DNA from: Strigamia acuminata
Taxonomy: Eukaryota; Arthropoda; Chilopoda; Geophilomorpha; Linotaeniidae
DNA length: 64,000 nt
Assembly: GCA_949358305.1 (NCBI GenBank)
Contig: OX442324.1
Span: 8,963,601 to 9,027,600, forward strand
Direction of reading: 5' to 3'
In this document: positions 10,036 to 22,242 of the stretch, in pieces
Layout of the letters: each line of letters opens with the position of its first letter
Numbering within the stretch: position 1 is the stretch's first letter
Notes under the pieces: generated by a model
Databases searched by the model: none
Told to the model about the DNA's origin: nothing
The model's input: the letters and a program-made list of their open reading frames with translations, nothing else
Made by a program: the position numbers and the translations under genes

Positions 10036-10957
10036 CTATTTTTAGTTTTATCGAGTTTGAATTACGCGCGTTTGTTAAACAGCGCCACCTATTGTGAACA
10101 TTGATAACTACTGATTTGTAATCATCACAAGTTTCAGTAGTAGTCATCGAGGGGACAGGTCTATCCCGGCTGTGAGGACTCTGCATCTCCTTCCCATTCA
10201 CCACAGCGATGCTCAGTATCTGGCTCACCCCCACGATACAGCCTCCATGAGTGGTCACTGTGGGCTGTAGGTAAGTACAGCATGAATGTAATGTTGAACC
10301 GACCACGTCACCCATTGGACTCACGCCCAGTGTGTGACGGGTCGGTTGCCGGTGCGGCGTGCCTTCGTGGCACCCCTGCAACGGGAAGAACTAAAAGAAC
10401 TAAAAGAACTAAAAATTTTAGACTATGTTTTTTTTGTGCCTATGATTAATAACTTGTTTTCATTGTATTTGTGTGAATTATTACCAAAGAAGGGAAATTG
10501 TGATGATTTGTGTTGTTTATAATTCCCACTTATAGGTGCGGTTTTAAGGTCCAAAGGTTAACAAAGGCGCGCCCGTTGTGTTAGTGTCTTTTTAGTTTCA
10601 CTTTTTGTATTCACCTTGTAATGATGAACTTGTACCCAGTTTTGTTCCAACTATAAACCTGTTTTTCAAGAGTTATCTGCCGATTTATTGGATTCAAAAC
10701 ATCACACTCACTTGAGGCAAGTAGCGTGGTGGCCCAATACACTTCTGCCAAGTAGAGCAAATTCAAATGGCCATAACTTTTGGCCCATTTAAATTAAAAT
10801 TTCATTTTGTTCTTTAAAATAAAGCCCAATGTTCGTTCTATAAGTTGCATTTATTTATTTTGATTAAAAACATTTTTTAGGGTTTGAATTTTACGATTTT
10901 ATTTTTTGCAACATCAAAAAATACAAGCGGCCCAATACACATGGGTTCGGGTAGTAG
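10036..10957. other. Intergenic sequence, no gene recognised
   Basis: Sequence beyond the start of element C. It includes an AGGTGGCGCTG core (minus strand) at 10,080-10,090, a triplicated ACTAAAAGA motif near 10,390-10,412, and two GGCCCAATACAC words (10,731 and about 10,930), which suggest repeat-derived DNA. A 116-codon minus-strand frame at 10,031-10,381 has no recognisable feature. Confidence 0.4.
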
Positions 10958-11176
10958 TTGGGGAATGTATTTGAAGAGTTGTTGGATACAATTCCTAGCT
11001 TAAACATTCATAAAAATGTGTGTTGTTATCACAACCATGCAGAGAAATTAATTCCTCAGTTTTTATTATATTACATACAAACGAGATTTTATTTCACTGC
11101 TAAGGACTTGAGAAATGACACATGTAATGCTACGAAAAGTAAAAGCAACAAAAAGATTGCTAAATTATTGTCTTAA
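10958..11176 (+). CDS. Unidentified C-terminal coding fragment, 72 codons
   Basis: I do not recognise this protein. The peptide looks like real coding sequence: a regular mix of hydrophobic and charged residues, a helical YYIQTRFYFTAKDL segment, a Cys-Cys-x-His-x-His group, and a lysine-rich end. It ends at TAA, and an AATAAA lies about 50 bases downstream (near 11,227). It could be the 3' end of a decayed transposase or the last exon of an unseen gene. No convincing splice acceptor was found upstream. Confidence 0.3.
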   Translation: MGNVFEELLDTIPSLNIHKNVCCYHNHAEKLIPQFLLYYIQTRFYFTAKDLRNDTCNATKSKSNKKIAKLLS

Positions 11177-13031
11177 TTAAATTTTTTTAAGAGAGCATTT
11201 TTTTTTTGTATTTCATGTACCATGACAAATAAAAATGTTTTTAAATAATGATAAAACCAGTTTACCTATTTTTTGGTGTCATTTATCATATTTGCTTAAT
11301 TTAAAATATTACATTTGAATTGCATATTTTAAATGTATGAGAAAGTATAGTAAGTATAGATGTGGAGATCCAAAAAGACAACAAACCCAAAAAGTCAACA
11401 GCGCCATCGTGTGGCGGAAACACGTCAACTAAGGAGTTGCCCTACTTCCTTTTTTAGTATTATGCTGAAACTGCCAGAGTAACACCCCCTGGTAGCAAAT
11501 GCAAATGAGCCACAACTACAAATTGAAGTGTACCAATATTAAGAATTGAAATTATTGTGATAAATGAAAAAAAAAAATTGTCAGAAACTGAATCCGGTCC
11601 GTTCGTATGATGCGAGCAGTAAATTTACTACTGTATTTCAACAAAAGAAGAGCGTGATCGAAATTTGCGACAGGAAATATCAAGAATGTAGAACATAAAA
11701 AAAGTAATTATGATTGAAAAATTCGTGTGTAAGAAAAAGTTTACTTTATTAACCATTGAGTTTTTCAGGAATTGAGGTTATGCAGTGTCAGATGGCGACA
11801 ACGTACTCTGCACGATTCTTAACACTAGGAATGACTAATGGTTGCAGCCTATGAACCCGCAGGGGGAAAGTTAGCAAGTACAGTACTCTGTACTCTGCCT
11901 TAACAAACAAACAAAAGGACGATAAATTCAAAATTTCAACGGTGCAAGTTGATTTTCAAACTGTTAGTGTTAAACGTATTCCTGGTGATACTGGAAGAAA
12001 GGCGCGGAGCACATTGTCATCATCCACTCGTGAGGCTCCGCCCATTTAGCGTCAGTGGCGCTACCGTATGACAAGTTTAGTCTCTACGCACCATTGTGCC
12101 GATGATTACAAAGCATGCTGAAATTTATCCTCTTATTTCGTCGAATTGAGTCGTTATCATGGATTTTATCATTGATCTGGATGCGTAACAAAATCGGTAC
12201 TTACATTTCAATAGTTTGATAATGTTATTTGTCTTTATTTAAAAAAAAAACAAATTGTGAACGATGCGTTAGACGTCAGTGTGTAATAGAAAAGAAAACA
12301 GGTATCGTATCTGCTGTCAGTTGTGTTTACACGGAGCGAGTGGAAAGGGAATAGGCTTAATTGCAGGACAAAAGTTTGTCTTGAATTGAGATTTGACAGC
12401 TTGTGCTTGCTTCGCATACTCTTTGAAGGCGCACTCAATTTGATTTGTCGATACGAAACAGCATTATTCGGACATGCCTGGAGATGGAGACGAAATCGGT
12501 TTGTCGAAACGATGAAAGCCGTATATTACATATACACTTGGCCGAGCCGAGCCGAGCCGAGCTGAGCCGAACCGTTTCGGGCCGTTTACGTCAGCTTTTG
12601 TCACAAATCGTCAAATGTCGGTTGGCATCATACAGATTACGATTTCTCATTGCAAACAAGTTGAATGAATAGAAACTATTTTCGTCTATTTTTTTCTTTG
12701 TCAACATCGTTGATGTCTCGTTGAAAAATGCTCTCCTGCTCTCCAGCTACTTGCACCGAAAATCATTCATCATTTTTTCAATTCTTCTCGACAACGGTTC
12801 AATGTTGTTCAAACTCTAGTTCAGAATTAACAAATGCATACGGTGCCATACGGTATTCAAAACTCTTTTTTTTTTTTTTCTTCTTTTCTTCTTTTCTTCT
12901 TTTCTTCTTTTTTTTTCTTTTTCTTTTCTTAGCGCTCCCGCCAATGAAACTTTATTTGTCGCCAATTAAATTTGACTTACTCGTTCACTCACTAATCATA
13001 TTTCTATTTTTTTTCTCCTTTTATTTTTTAG
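11177..13031. other. Putative promoter and 5' untranslated region of the host gene
   Basis: No protein gene was found. A minus-strand CTCF-like core (CCACACGATGGCGCTG) lies at 11,399-11,414. A relatively CpG-containing stretch at about 11,990-12,600 precedes a GAGCC-rich simple repeat (12,539-12,575) and a pyrimidine tract (12,867-12,930). The interval ends in a strong polypyrimidine tract and AG at 13,031, so an upstream untranslated exon probably lies in it. Its exact position cannot be fixed by eye. Confidence 0.4.
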
Positions 13032-13286
13032 CCAAAAACAGAAAGTAGGAAATCTGATGTATATCGGGATGATGGATGAGGATTTGCAACGGGTGTTGTT
13101 TTTCCTTGAAGACACATTGAGAAGGATGCCTGGCTGGACCCATCAAGGCATATTGAAACAAGAACTGTTAGCAGCACCTATTGATGGTTTGCTCCATCGC
13201 AAATTGGGATCGTCGTCGTCCGAGATGTTTTCTGATTTTCTCAAAAGTTTTCCTAACTTATTCTGCATCAACAGCAATGCTAACCA
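13032..13286 (+). CDS. Host gene, 5' coding exon: winged-helix-like domain
   Basis: The exon is bounded by TTTTTTAG before 13,032 and by the donor GTGAGAT at 13,287. Coding starts at ATG 13,057 and gives 76 codons plus two bases (CA). The peptide begins with a LQRVLFFLEDTL helix and has LLHRKLGSSSSEMF, then FLKSFPNLFCI. That matches the layout of the N-terminal winged-helix domain of Egalitarian-type and LOTUS-like RNA-binding proteins, where the last strand follows F-P-x-L-F. The missing last strand (ANQLVQL) appears when this exon is joined to the one at 36,566, and the phases agree. I infer an RNA-binding or germline mRNA-transport role from this similarity only. Confidence 0.65.
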
Positions 13287-13900
13287 GTGAGATTTTTGTT
13301 TTCTTCAAAAAGACAAACTCTATTGAGGCCACAGTCCAATCCTTTTCTAGCAAAGAATGCAGTTTATAATATTGGCAGCCCTTTGTATGAGCATACAGCA
13401 CAAAACTCAACGATTAGGAAAACGTTTGCAACATGATGCTTCTTTTTTCATATCTTTTAGCTACAACTGGCTTGGACTGTAGTATCTATTTGTTAAAAAC
13501 ATTGAATTCATATACTAGTTTGTTTGCATCACAACAATAGCTGCATTTGAAATCTTGTTTAATTTCGTGTATACCATTTAAACCAGTCTAAATTTTCACA
13601 AGTCTGGGCAGCTCATCGTTGAGAAAATGGATAAGGTGAGGTGAGGCGAAGCTTGCAGGAGGAGGAGGGGAGGGGCAACGAGGGGCGCTATTCCCACTTG
13701 TTAGAAAAAAAGAAAAATAAACTTTTGGTTTGGCAGAAACCATCGATGCAAACGGAGTCGGTGAAATGTACCGACATATTTAACAGGTTTCTTTGGTCGC
13801 CGTTTTTCGAGGTAACGGCAATACTCAGTTAAGCTCACCAAATCTAATGACGTGGGAAATTTGGATTTTCAGCAAGTTCAAGCTATTGCTTAGTCTAAAT

Positions 13901-14145
13901 CAGTGCTTCTCAAACTATGTAATGCCGTGGATCAGTAATTTTTGTCCCAATGTTGTGGTAAAATTTAGATGGAATAGATAACATTTATTTAATACAAACC
14001 CAATTTTTATGCAGTTCGGATTGTACGTAATTAAATAGGATTTTTTAAGTTCATAACTAATTAATTTCACACTTGACCTATTTGTACCAAACTTATTTGC
14101 GGACCAGCAGCCTCTTGCTCGCAGACCACACTTTGAGAAGCACAG
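13901..14145. mobile_element. hAT-type miniature element (245 bp)
   Basis: The termini CAGTGCTTCTCAAACT and ACTTTGAGAAGCACAG form an inverted repeat, flanked by an 8-bp near-duplication (GTCTAAAT / GTTTAAAT). The TIR and 8-bp target site fit hAT elements. There is no coding capacity. Confidence 0.8.
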
Positions 14146-14350
14146 GTTTAAATGACTTTTGAATGCAGCTAGGGGGATCCTTCAAGAATATTTCAGGCTG
14201 GTCTAAAAGAAGGCAAATGCCAGTTTAACTGCAATAAACAGTAATGTCATTTCATTTACTATTTTATTGGCCATTTTGTTTACATGTTTGCTAATTTTTT
14301 TTCTCCTTTTCTTTCAATTTCTTCTTAGCTGTTTAGTATTGCTTGTCTGT

Positions 14351-14511
14351 AGTGTTGGGCTCGTACACGGTAGCAGTACCTCTGGTAGCTTGTATCGATA
14401 CTGAGACCATGGTACTTCTTGTTTGGCAGGTATCAAGCACCAAGTGTGTGGGTATTGCAGTACTTTTTATCTGATACCGCGGCACTTTTTGGTCAGTACC
14501 GGCCCAACACT
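14351..14511. repeat. Small inverted-terminal repeat element
   Basis: AGTGTTGGGC at the left and GCCCAACACT at the right bound 161 bp rich in GGTAC/GATAC words. No target duplication is evident. Confidence 0.4.
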
Positions 14512-14683
14512 GCTTTAGTGAACATCAGTGGTGGCAAATGTTGGGGCTCTGATATTTGCAGTCCAGATAATAGAACAATTTACTTGATTGTGAGGCTTGT
14601 GTGAATTCTGGTATGCATTGTCGTTAAGTGTTTTGCTGTCCGTTTAGTGTTTGACAGACCACAAAACAGTGAATATGTGCTTA

Positions 14684-14937
14684 CCGTAACGCTTCAAATT
14701 GGCATCGTATTCTGATAGTTGAGGGGACTCGTTTAAACACTGGGGGGACTAGCGGCGATTTAGGCAATTAGTGTCGGGTCCCCCAAAATCACCGATTTTT
14801 TGAATATCCGCTGGACTCGTATGACTGTCGGGATTTTCGGATCTGACCCCCCCTTCCTTCTCCCCAGTGGGAAGGGACTGGGGGTGGTTGGGTCCGAAAA
14901 TGAATAAATGCCTGGGCGTTTATTTGAAGCGTTACGG
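14684..14937. mobile_element. Miniature inverted-repeat element, CCGTAACGCTTC termini
   Basis: The left end CCGTAACGCTTCAAAT is matched by ATTTGAAGCGTTACGG at the right. The 254-bp interior has GGGGACT repeats. The target duplication is unclear. A similar word (CCGTACTGCCTCGAATAAACG) occurs near 24,285. Confidence 0.6.
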
Positions 14938-15295
14938 TTGTAGCATAGCATGTCAGTAAAAGTAAGACAAATAATAAGATTTTATCAATTTCTCATACAT
15001 TTGTAATTGTATTAAAGGTTTTTTTTTTTAACTTTTCTATTGCCATGGCTACTTACAATTCATTGCTAGCCATCGTAGATGTCAAACTATGCTGTCACTG
15101 TCTCTCTCTCTCTCTGTCTCTGTCAAAGTGTTGCTCTTCCATGCATTTTTAGTTGAAATTTTTTTAAAAAAAATTTCTGTCAGCATGCCATTCATTATAC
15201 ATGAAAGATTTTGTAATTTTTATCCCAAATGTTTCAGTAGACACTATTTTCATTTTCAGTGGCATTTCCATTAAAAAGAACATCACTGTTCAAAC

Positions 15296-15773
15296 TAAGA
15301 GGGTTTGTAACCTCTATTTCTCACCAACTTTGAAGTACAGATGGCGCTACTGTTTTCGCACAGACTTGCAAGTTAATTCATTTTTCCAGTCTACCTCGCT
15401 TAAAAGTTAATTTTTAAAAAAAATATGTTTGGAATGATCTGTTCTAGACCGCTATTGAGCCCAAGTTAAAAGATGTTGCAGTATAAGAGCAATTTTTATG
15501 TCAAAAATTTTCTTTTTTTGCTGTCTCTATAGTACTCAAATTTTGTTCAATAAATAAAAAAAAACAAAAAAATTACAAAAAAAATTAAATAAAATTTTTA
15601 TTTTTACATTTTTGGCTCAATAGCGGCCTAGAACAGGTCATTCCAAACATTTATAAAAAAGTCATTTTTAAGCGAGATAGGCTGGAAAACAAATTAACAT
15701 GCAAGTCTATGTGAAAACAGTGGAGCCATCTGTATTTCAAAGTGGCGTGAACTAGGGGTTACAAACCCTCTTA
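15296..15773. mobile_element. Foldback miniature element (478 bp)
   Basis: It is near-palindromic: TAAGAGGGTTTGTAAC pairs with GTTACAAACCCTCTTA, and the arms continue inward for over 150 bp (paired copies of AGACTTGCA, TTTAAGCGAGRTAGG and ATTGAGCC). A TA target is likely. The left arm has the AGATGGCGCTA core at 15,339-15,349; the right arm has a diverged copy. Confidence 0.8.
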
Positions 15774-16084
15774 ACAGACGAATAATTCTTCGGAACAAAC
15801 TCACCTGCACTTATTTAAACAGTTATTTTTTTTTAAAAGAAGGTCTTGTAACATTACTAATGTAGGTATACTGGCAACTTTATTCTTGTAATAAGTAGTC
15901 GTATGACAGTTGTTGGTTACAGATATTTAGTAATTTCGTTTTGGTAATACAGTTCAAACTTTTGTCACAGGCACGTCTACCCGCCTATCTTTAATTTAGA
16001 ATAACCCAATCTTATTTCTTATAATATTTTCTCATTTCTCTCCCTTGTACTGATTCATCTTGCTTACTCATTTTCAGTTAATGA

Positions 16085-16636
16085 ATGCGCAATCTGGATG
16101 ATGCGCATATCATTATTCTTAACAATCGAACTCCTATTTTCACCTTTCCACCCCCTTTTCTAATTGATCTGACCAGTCACGTGACTGAGTTTTCTTCTTT
16201 CCAACCATCTTAAGTTTAATCACTTCTTCTTATGCTCTCTAACGGATAACACCAATTTCCCTTAGTAACATTTAGATTTAGTCCTCTATTATTTGCGCCT
16301 TCAACAAGCGCTCCCACATCTAACCCTATTGCGCTATTTTCTAAGCCGCCATTTTTTATATTATCACTGCCCGATGATATCCCCTTTCCACTTTAGGTAA
16401 TGTCATCGTGCTTTCATTCTTTTACGACTACAAACATCCGCCGTAAGCAAGGAACTGTCCAATATAAATTATGTTAGTCAAACGCGAGTATTAGGTTTCC
16501 TGAGTTTCTGGATATCCTTATTTGAAGGAAACAAGGTTTAGGGAAATCTACGAACTTTGCCCATACATATTGCGCGAATTAGGTTTTGCGCGATATTTGT
16601 TTAGAATTAATTATACCAACAGAATTAATCGTGACA
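16085..16636 (+). repeat. Dispersed repeat K, copy 1
   Basis: About 550 bp match, in reverse orientation, the sequence at about 41,945-42,480. Shared anchors include TAATACTCGCGTTTGAC-like, AAGTTCGTAGATT-like and CACGTGACTGGTCAGATCA-like stretches. The right end runs into miniature element J1. No coding was recognised. Confidence 0.65.
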
Positions 16637-17197
16637 CTTTTTATAACGAATCGCAAGGGACTGGAAAATTGATTCGTTATAACGAGAGTACGTTAAAACA
16701 AATTAGCTAAAAAAAAATTAAATTTCAACATAAATAATAATATTTATTCATAAACACGCAAGTTTCATGTTTATTTATCCAAATTCTTTAGAATTGTTGA
16801 AAATTGTAGAACCAGACAAATTAAACTCATCTACTACAATTGATGGTGTCTTGCCAATGTCAATGGCATTAATAATGTTCAACTTGTCCTGAATCAAACT
16901 TGCCTTTTGTTTGGCAGCCATTTTAAAACAGTAAATTTTTCATTTTTCTTTAGTTTCTAAATATGGGCATCAGATGTTGTGAGTCTCAGTTTTGAAAATT
17001 CGGTATAACAAGAGCGTGTGGGTATTACAGTGTACATAAAAACTTGTATGTTATAACGAATAATTCGTTATATAAAATTCGTTATATCGAAAATATTTAA
17101 CATGGTGTTTTATGGCTGGCCAACCAAATCATTTATAACAATTTGTTATATCGATAATTTGTTATATCGCGATTCCTTATAAAGAGTTTTGACTGTA
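16637..17197. mobile_element. Tc1/mariner-like (pogo-type) miniature element J1, left end lost
   Basis: The right end TTGACTG followed by TA, and internal words such as TTATAACGAATCGC and ACATGGTGTT, match element J2 at 34,173-34,744, which has both CAGTCGAAACTC termini. The left terminus here is replaced by repeat K sequence. Confidence 0.7.
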
Positions 17198-18017
17198 ATA
17201 ATAATTAATGCTTTTTTGTGGTTACAAGTGTATGACAAGAGTAGAAATGTACAGTACTTGGTAAATCTGGATTGGTATATCTGGATAGGAACATGCATAA
17301 AGTCAGTTAATAATAAATGGCTTGATGAATGCGCCACTGAGGGTCAAGTCCAAACGTGTTATTACAAAGTGCTTTAAGTGAAACACTTTCCTGTTAAACT
17401 CTTTAAATTCATTAAACATTTTTCAGTATTCTGCGACCGCAAATAATGCTTTTTTTGTACTAATGTAATGTTAAATATTTTTACACAAATTTTTTTTTCA
17501 ACCAAACACGAGTTTAGTTCAACCATTTTGGCTTAACATGAGCTTTTGATCGATTCGTATCACGTTTTAGATGCACAAAAATATGAGTTTTATTGAGGAT
17601 CCATCCAAAAATGCAAGCTGCCAATAAAAAACTTGTGAACTGTTAAATTTAACAATCCATCCATAAACTAATGAGTAGGTAAAGTTGAATATGAAACGAG
17701 AAGCTCCTTGTCCTACTTTGATGCCTTACCTGCAGTTTGTAGCTATCCTCTCATCCTAAATATACAAGTAACACCATGGTATTGTATTGGAGTTTTTAAT
17801 ACAACAATTTGCTTTTTAAAGGCTTTTATTTAACTGGGGTTGGTTTGTTCCAATTTCCGCCACCATATGCGACTAAAACTATAATGGATGCAAACTCATC
17901 CGATCCGACTCTAAAACTGCTTTTTTGATATGAGAAGCGTTTTGATAAACTCTGAAACCGGTCTCAGTTTGTAGAGGATTTAATGCTCTAAATAGTTTTA
18001 CATTTTGTCTTTAGTTA
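17198..18017. other. Intronic sequence, nothing recognised
   Basis: AT-rich DNA without open frames of note or clear inverted termini. Confidence 0.3.
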
Positions 18018-18422
18018 CAGTATAGAAAAAGTACTCTTTTTTTACGGACCATATAAGACGCAGTTTTTTACTTTAAAAAATTGACCAAAAATGGGGGATG
18101 CGTCTTATGGTCCAAAGTGTCTTATAATCCGAAAAATGTAACGTCCACGATACGTTACACCATAATTTATGTACAAACTCCCTGCAATCCTATATCAATT
18201 CAAAATATCGATTCAAAATGAGTACACACCAAAAGAGATGTGCTCATAATGTGATAAATTATGCAAAAGAGCATGGAAATTTAGCAGCAGAAAAACATTT
18301 TGGTCCACCACCAACAGAAAAAATGGTTCTTAAGTGGATGCGTCTTGTCCAAAAAATCTTTTTTTCTAAAAATTGACTGATAAATTTGAGGGGTGCATCT
18401 CTTGATCTGTAAAATACCTGTA
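18016..18422. mobile_element. pogo/Tigger-like miniature element with a transposase remnant
   Basis: Flanking TA dinucleotides bound ends CAGTATAG and AATACCTG. Subterminal words GGACCATATAAGACGC and GATGCGTCTTATGGTCC are typical of pogo-type elements. It retains a short frame for the transposase DNA-binding domain. Confidence 0.6.
18218..18376 (+). pseudogene. Remnant of a pogo-type transposase N-terminal helix-turn-helix
   Basis: The 52-codon frame starts at ATG 18,218 and ends TGA at 18,374. It holds NVINYAKEHGNLAAEKHFGP, PPTEKMVLKW: the alternating helix pattern and H-G-N-x-A-A-x-x-H-F-G-P-P signature of the helix-turn-helix at the start of pogo/Tigger-like transposases. The rest of the transposase (second HTH and DDE domain) is absent, so it can at most bind DNA. 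The motif is better preserved than its decayed surroundings, but it is short. Confidence 0.65.
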
Positions 18423-18901
18423 GGTTATATTAAAAAAAAAAATTTTGTCATGGTCACGGCGAACACAAAAAAATGTGTGGTAAGAGCGGACTTTGGTGGC
18501 GATTTGATGCATCAACATAAAAAAGCCTTTATGCTAAAACGTAGTTTTTAAAATTTACTTCTTCAAAAGTTTTTGATATTGTCTATTGTGAACACCACTT
18601 CCAATAGAACACCAAGTGTCGCCCTTCACACACGCATAAGTAGCAGTGTTGCCTGGCAGAAGCACTTGCACAACCATAACAACATGATGGCTCTGTTTAG
18701 TTGTATCAATTGTTATGGTTATCATTATTTATGAAATTATTTGCATGTTAATGAGACTTGACTTTATGGAAACTTTGTAAAAGATAAATTAAAATCTTCT
18801 TGAATTATTACGAATATCTTCCTACATCAACAAGATAATTCAACATTTTTTTCAATAAATTTCCTAAATAAAATTTAAAGTTACAGACGGCGCAGCAATA
18901 G

Positions 18902-19460
18902 TAGGCGCATTCAATAACTTTTCGTGTAAATTTTCGTCTCGCTCGAATTTTTACACGAAATACCTCGTTTTTGAATGTAATCGTTCATTTATGTAATCGT
19001 TTATTTAGCAAATAAACGATTGTTTAACCACATTGTTTAACCAACTGCCAAACTTGACCTGGGATTCCAGATCAAGATCTAAGTCGTAATTCCCGCTGTA
19101 TGTCGCATACGGGTATTTCGTTTCGAGATTTTTCTTTCCTCGCATTTTTATTTTGTTTCAAGCCCTAATTATAACTAGTGATGATTATTATCATCATTCA
19201 CTATAAAAAAATTAATAACAGCTGCAAAATTGTGCTTATATCTCCAATCGTCGCGATCGATCTAACGGAGATCCAAGATGGCGGCCAAAATGTGCAATTT
19301 GAATGAGAAAACTCGTTACACAGAGATTTAAACGACCTAAAAAGGTCGTTTATTTTCCGCTCGTTTAAACCCATTCAAACGAGCTTTTAAACGAGAATCT
19401 CGTTTAAAAGTTTGTGGAAACGGGTTTAAACGACTGTTTATCAGTTTTTGAATGCGCCTA
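18902..19460. mobile_element. Miniature element of family G, copy G3
   Basis: The termini TAGGCGCATTCAA and TTGAATGCGCCTA match those of G1 (30,908) and G2 (54,457). The interior has paired inverted words (TCGTTTAAAC, AAACGAGC). TA is the probable target. There is no protein. Confidence 0.75.
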
Positions 19461-19655
19461 GTGTCTATTTTATAGCAACCAAATTATTTTCTGCATTTGA
19501 TTTTCCACAAATAAAATCAACAAATCTTAACCGAATTAAATTTTTCAAAACTTAATCAAATATTTACCAATTTTGAGTCTCAATTTCAACAAATCTGAAG
19601 CAATGGCTATTACTCAGTTAAGATATTTCAGCCATCCCTCTACCAAACTTTGGTT

Positions 19656-20097
19656 TTAACCCTTCCAACCCGAAAGAATTGGCCTCCCATCTCTCTCTAA
19701 GATGGGCATTATTTGACCCAGATTCTGCGCATGCGCAGAATCCGGGTCTTAAAGATTTCCAAAGGAATTTGGCCAACACGTGTGTTTTTGACAACAACAA
19801 AGATGGCCGCCGCAACACCTGGTGGCAATGATTGACATTAGCGGAGCCTGCTGATGATCATGATTTATGTCCTTTGGACTCCTAAGATGGGTCTTTTTTG
19901 ACCCAGTTAAACTTTGAGTTCAAATTATAGAAAAACTTAAAAAATTAAAAAAGTTTCAACTGTGGTATAGTGTCTAGTGATGTTTCAAAGGAATAGTCAG
20001 CAAAAATCAGAGAGAAAAAAAAATTATTTCTTATAAAAATAATGATTTTTTTAAAACAGGGTCACAAAATGACCCATCTCAGGGTTGGAAGGGTTAA
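19656..20097. mobile_element. piggyBac-like miniature element
   Basis: TTAA duplications flank CCCTTCCAACCC at the left and GGGTTGGAAGGG at the right. TTAA target and CCC-starting TIRs are the piggyBac hallmark. Internal GGGTCAnnnnTGACCC-type words are repeated. There is no coding. Confidence 0.8.
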
Positions 20098-20603
20098 ATG
20101 ACTCTAATTTCATAAAATTGAAAATTGAAAAAAAAATTGTGTACATATCAAATCCATATATCCTCATGTGAAAGTGATGGAAATAAAATATTCTGTTTAC
20201 CTCAAATTAAATCTAGTTTTAATTAAACCCTGAAATTTTAAACAGTTCATTAGATACATCTGAAGAAAGTATAAACAAAATTTCATGCCAATCTGGCTTG
20301 AAATAATAAAAATAGCAGCATATTTCAAAATAACATTTGATTCATATATTTTCATACCAGCTTGCACATGGTACAAAAATCTTCACACTCTGTATTTTAA
20401 TGTCAGAATATTTACATTTACACAAAAGTTTTATGTAAATGTGATCTTAATAGTCATAATAGCATAAAACATTTCAATTATAGATCATTTGTCAGTAAAA
20501 TGGCACCATAAAAGGCTGTTTCAGCACTAAAACATGACTGGAATGACAAAGTTGCACAGTGACTGGGGTATTTTCCTTTTAATTCCTTTTAAGAATAGCA
20601 GTA

Positions 20604-21373
20604 TACAGGGTGGTTCAGAAAGTCTGGTTCACAGTAAATAATTCCCAAACTGTTCTAGATGTTGATTCAGCAAAATGATTGTAAGGGTAGTATATCGGGG
20701 GAAATCCAATTATGACATCCAATTTGACCTCTGATGTCATCTTCTAGGTCATCCATATTGTAACTCGAGAACCGTGAAAGTTAGAGCAAAAAAGTGAATT
20801 AGAAAGTTGTAGAGCATCATCCAATTAGTCTAGAACTGTTCTTAAAAAAATTATCCCTTTCTGAAAATTTTTTAGAAAAAAAGGTTTGAAATGTTAGTCT
20901 ACTCAGCTTTGTAACCTAAAACTATCATGTGGAACGTATTTCCAAAATAAATTATTTCTTTTCTTTTGTGTTTCCTCTCTTCCACTTATAAGTATGACCA
21001 AATAAAGTGTCCTAATTGAGGATTAACTTGGTTGCCTCAGTAGTTTTAGGTTACAAAGCTGAGTTACAATGCTGAGTAGACTAATGTTTCAGACCTTTTT
21101 TCTCAAAACTTTTCAGTTTGAAATAATTTTTGTAATAACAGTTCTAGACTAATTGGATGATGCTCTACAACTTTCTAATTCACTTTTTTGCTCTAACAGT
21201 CACGGTTCTCGTGTTTTAATATGGATGACCTTGAAGATGACCTCAGATGTCAAATTGGATGTCATAATTGGATTTTCCGCGACATACTACCCTTACAATC
21301 ATTTTGCTGAATCAACATCTAGAACAGTTTGGGAATTATTTACTGTGAACCAGACTTTCTGAACCACCCTGTA
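20604..21373. mobile_element. Foldback miniature element with long CAGGGTGGTTC inverted repeats
   Basis: TATA at both sides surrounds CAGGGTGGTTCAGAAAGTC ... GACTTTCTGAACCACCCTG. The inverted arms extend about 250 bp, and a nested inverted pair (TTTGTAACCTAAAACTA / TAGTTTTAGGTTACAAA) lies further in. It sits in the left arm of the larger inverted repeat and is absent from the right arm. Confidence 0.85.
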
Positions 21374-21737
21374 TACTTGAATTTCATCTTTAGTCATACT
21401 GCTATGGGATAGTGAGTTCATATGACCTCTGAAAAAAACTTGATATCTGGTTCAACATTGCCTGAAAATTCCATTTAAATGTGCCACAGAACTGCCATTT
21501 ATTTTTCAACTATTTGCACATGATCATCTAAATTGATATTTTTTATCTAAAAATGTGACAAAGTACATTAATATATCTAGAACATTGTATTTTTCATGTG
21601 ATGATCAAATGGTCAATTTTATTTTTTGCTGCTCGTGGTGCTCTGATTCGTGTGTAATTGTAAGACACAAAAATATAACTTAGTTATGATCAATATGCAA
21701 CTTTGCCATACTATACTCTGTCCATGTGTAAGTTGGG

Positions 21738-22242
21738 TAATGTCCTGTTTCGCCGAATGCTGTTTTGCCGAATCCCGTTTCGCCGAATCTGGAATTCCCG
21801 TTTCGCCGAATCTGGAATTCCCGTTTCGCCGAAAATTGAATTCCCAATGAAAAAAGTGAGTAATCGATCAATTTTTCAGATTTTTCGTTTTTCCACATTT
21901 CCACACAAAAAAAGGTTTTACATCAATAAACCAGTAAGGTTAGGTCCGCGGGGGGTCAAGGGGGGGCGCACCCCCCCCTTGTTAGCCCTTCTTAGGAATT
22001 GTATGGAAATTTTCACACAAAAAAAGGTTTTTCATCAAAAAACCGGTAAGGTTAAGGTCGCGGTGCCCCCCTTGTTAGCCCTTCTTAGGGATCGTATGGA
22101 AATGTAAAAAAAAAGAAAAATTTTGAAAATTGATCGATTACTCACTTTTTTCATTGGGAATTCAATTTTCGGCGAAACGGGAATTCCAGATTCGGCGAAA
22201 CGGGATTCGGCGAAACAGGATTCGGCGAAACAGGTACAAATC
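21738..22242. mobile_element. MULE-like miniature element with iterated TTTCGCCGAA motifs
   Basis: A 10-bp duplication GTAAGTTGGG (21,728-21,737 and 22,243-22,252) flanks 505 bp. Each end carries 4-5 iterations of (C)GTTTCGCCGAAT separated by 8-20 bases, in opposite orientation at the two ends. The right arm of the host inverted repeat (near 22,594) shows a single copy of the target, confirming insertion. Confidence 0.75.

Noticed and set aside
12728-13048. 106-codon frame with runs of Phe and Leu
   Set aside because: It is a translation of the poly-T/polypyrimidine tract before the exon at 13,032.
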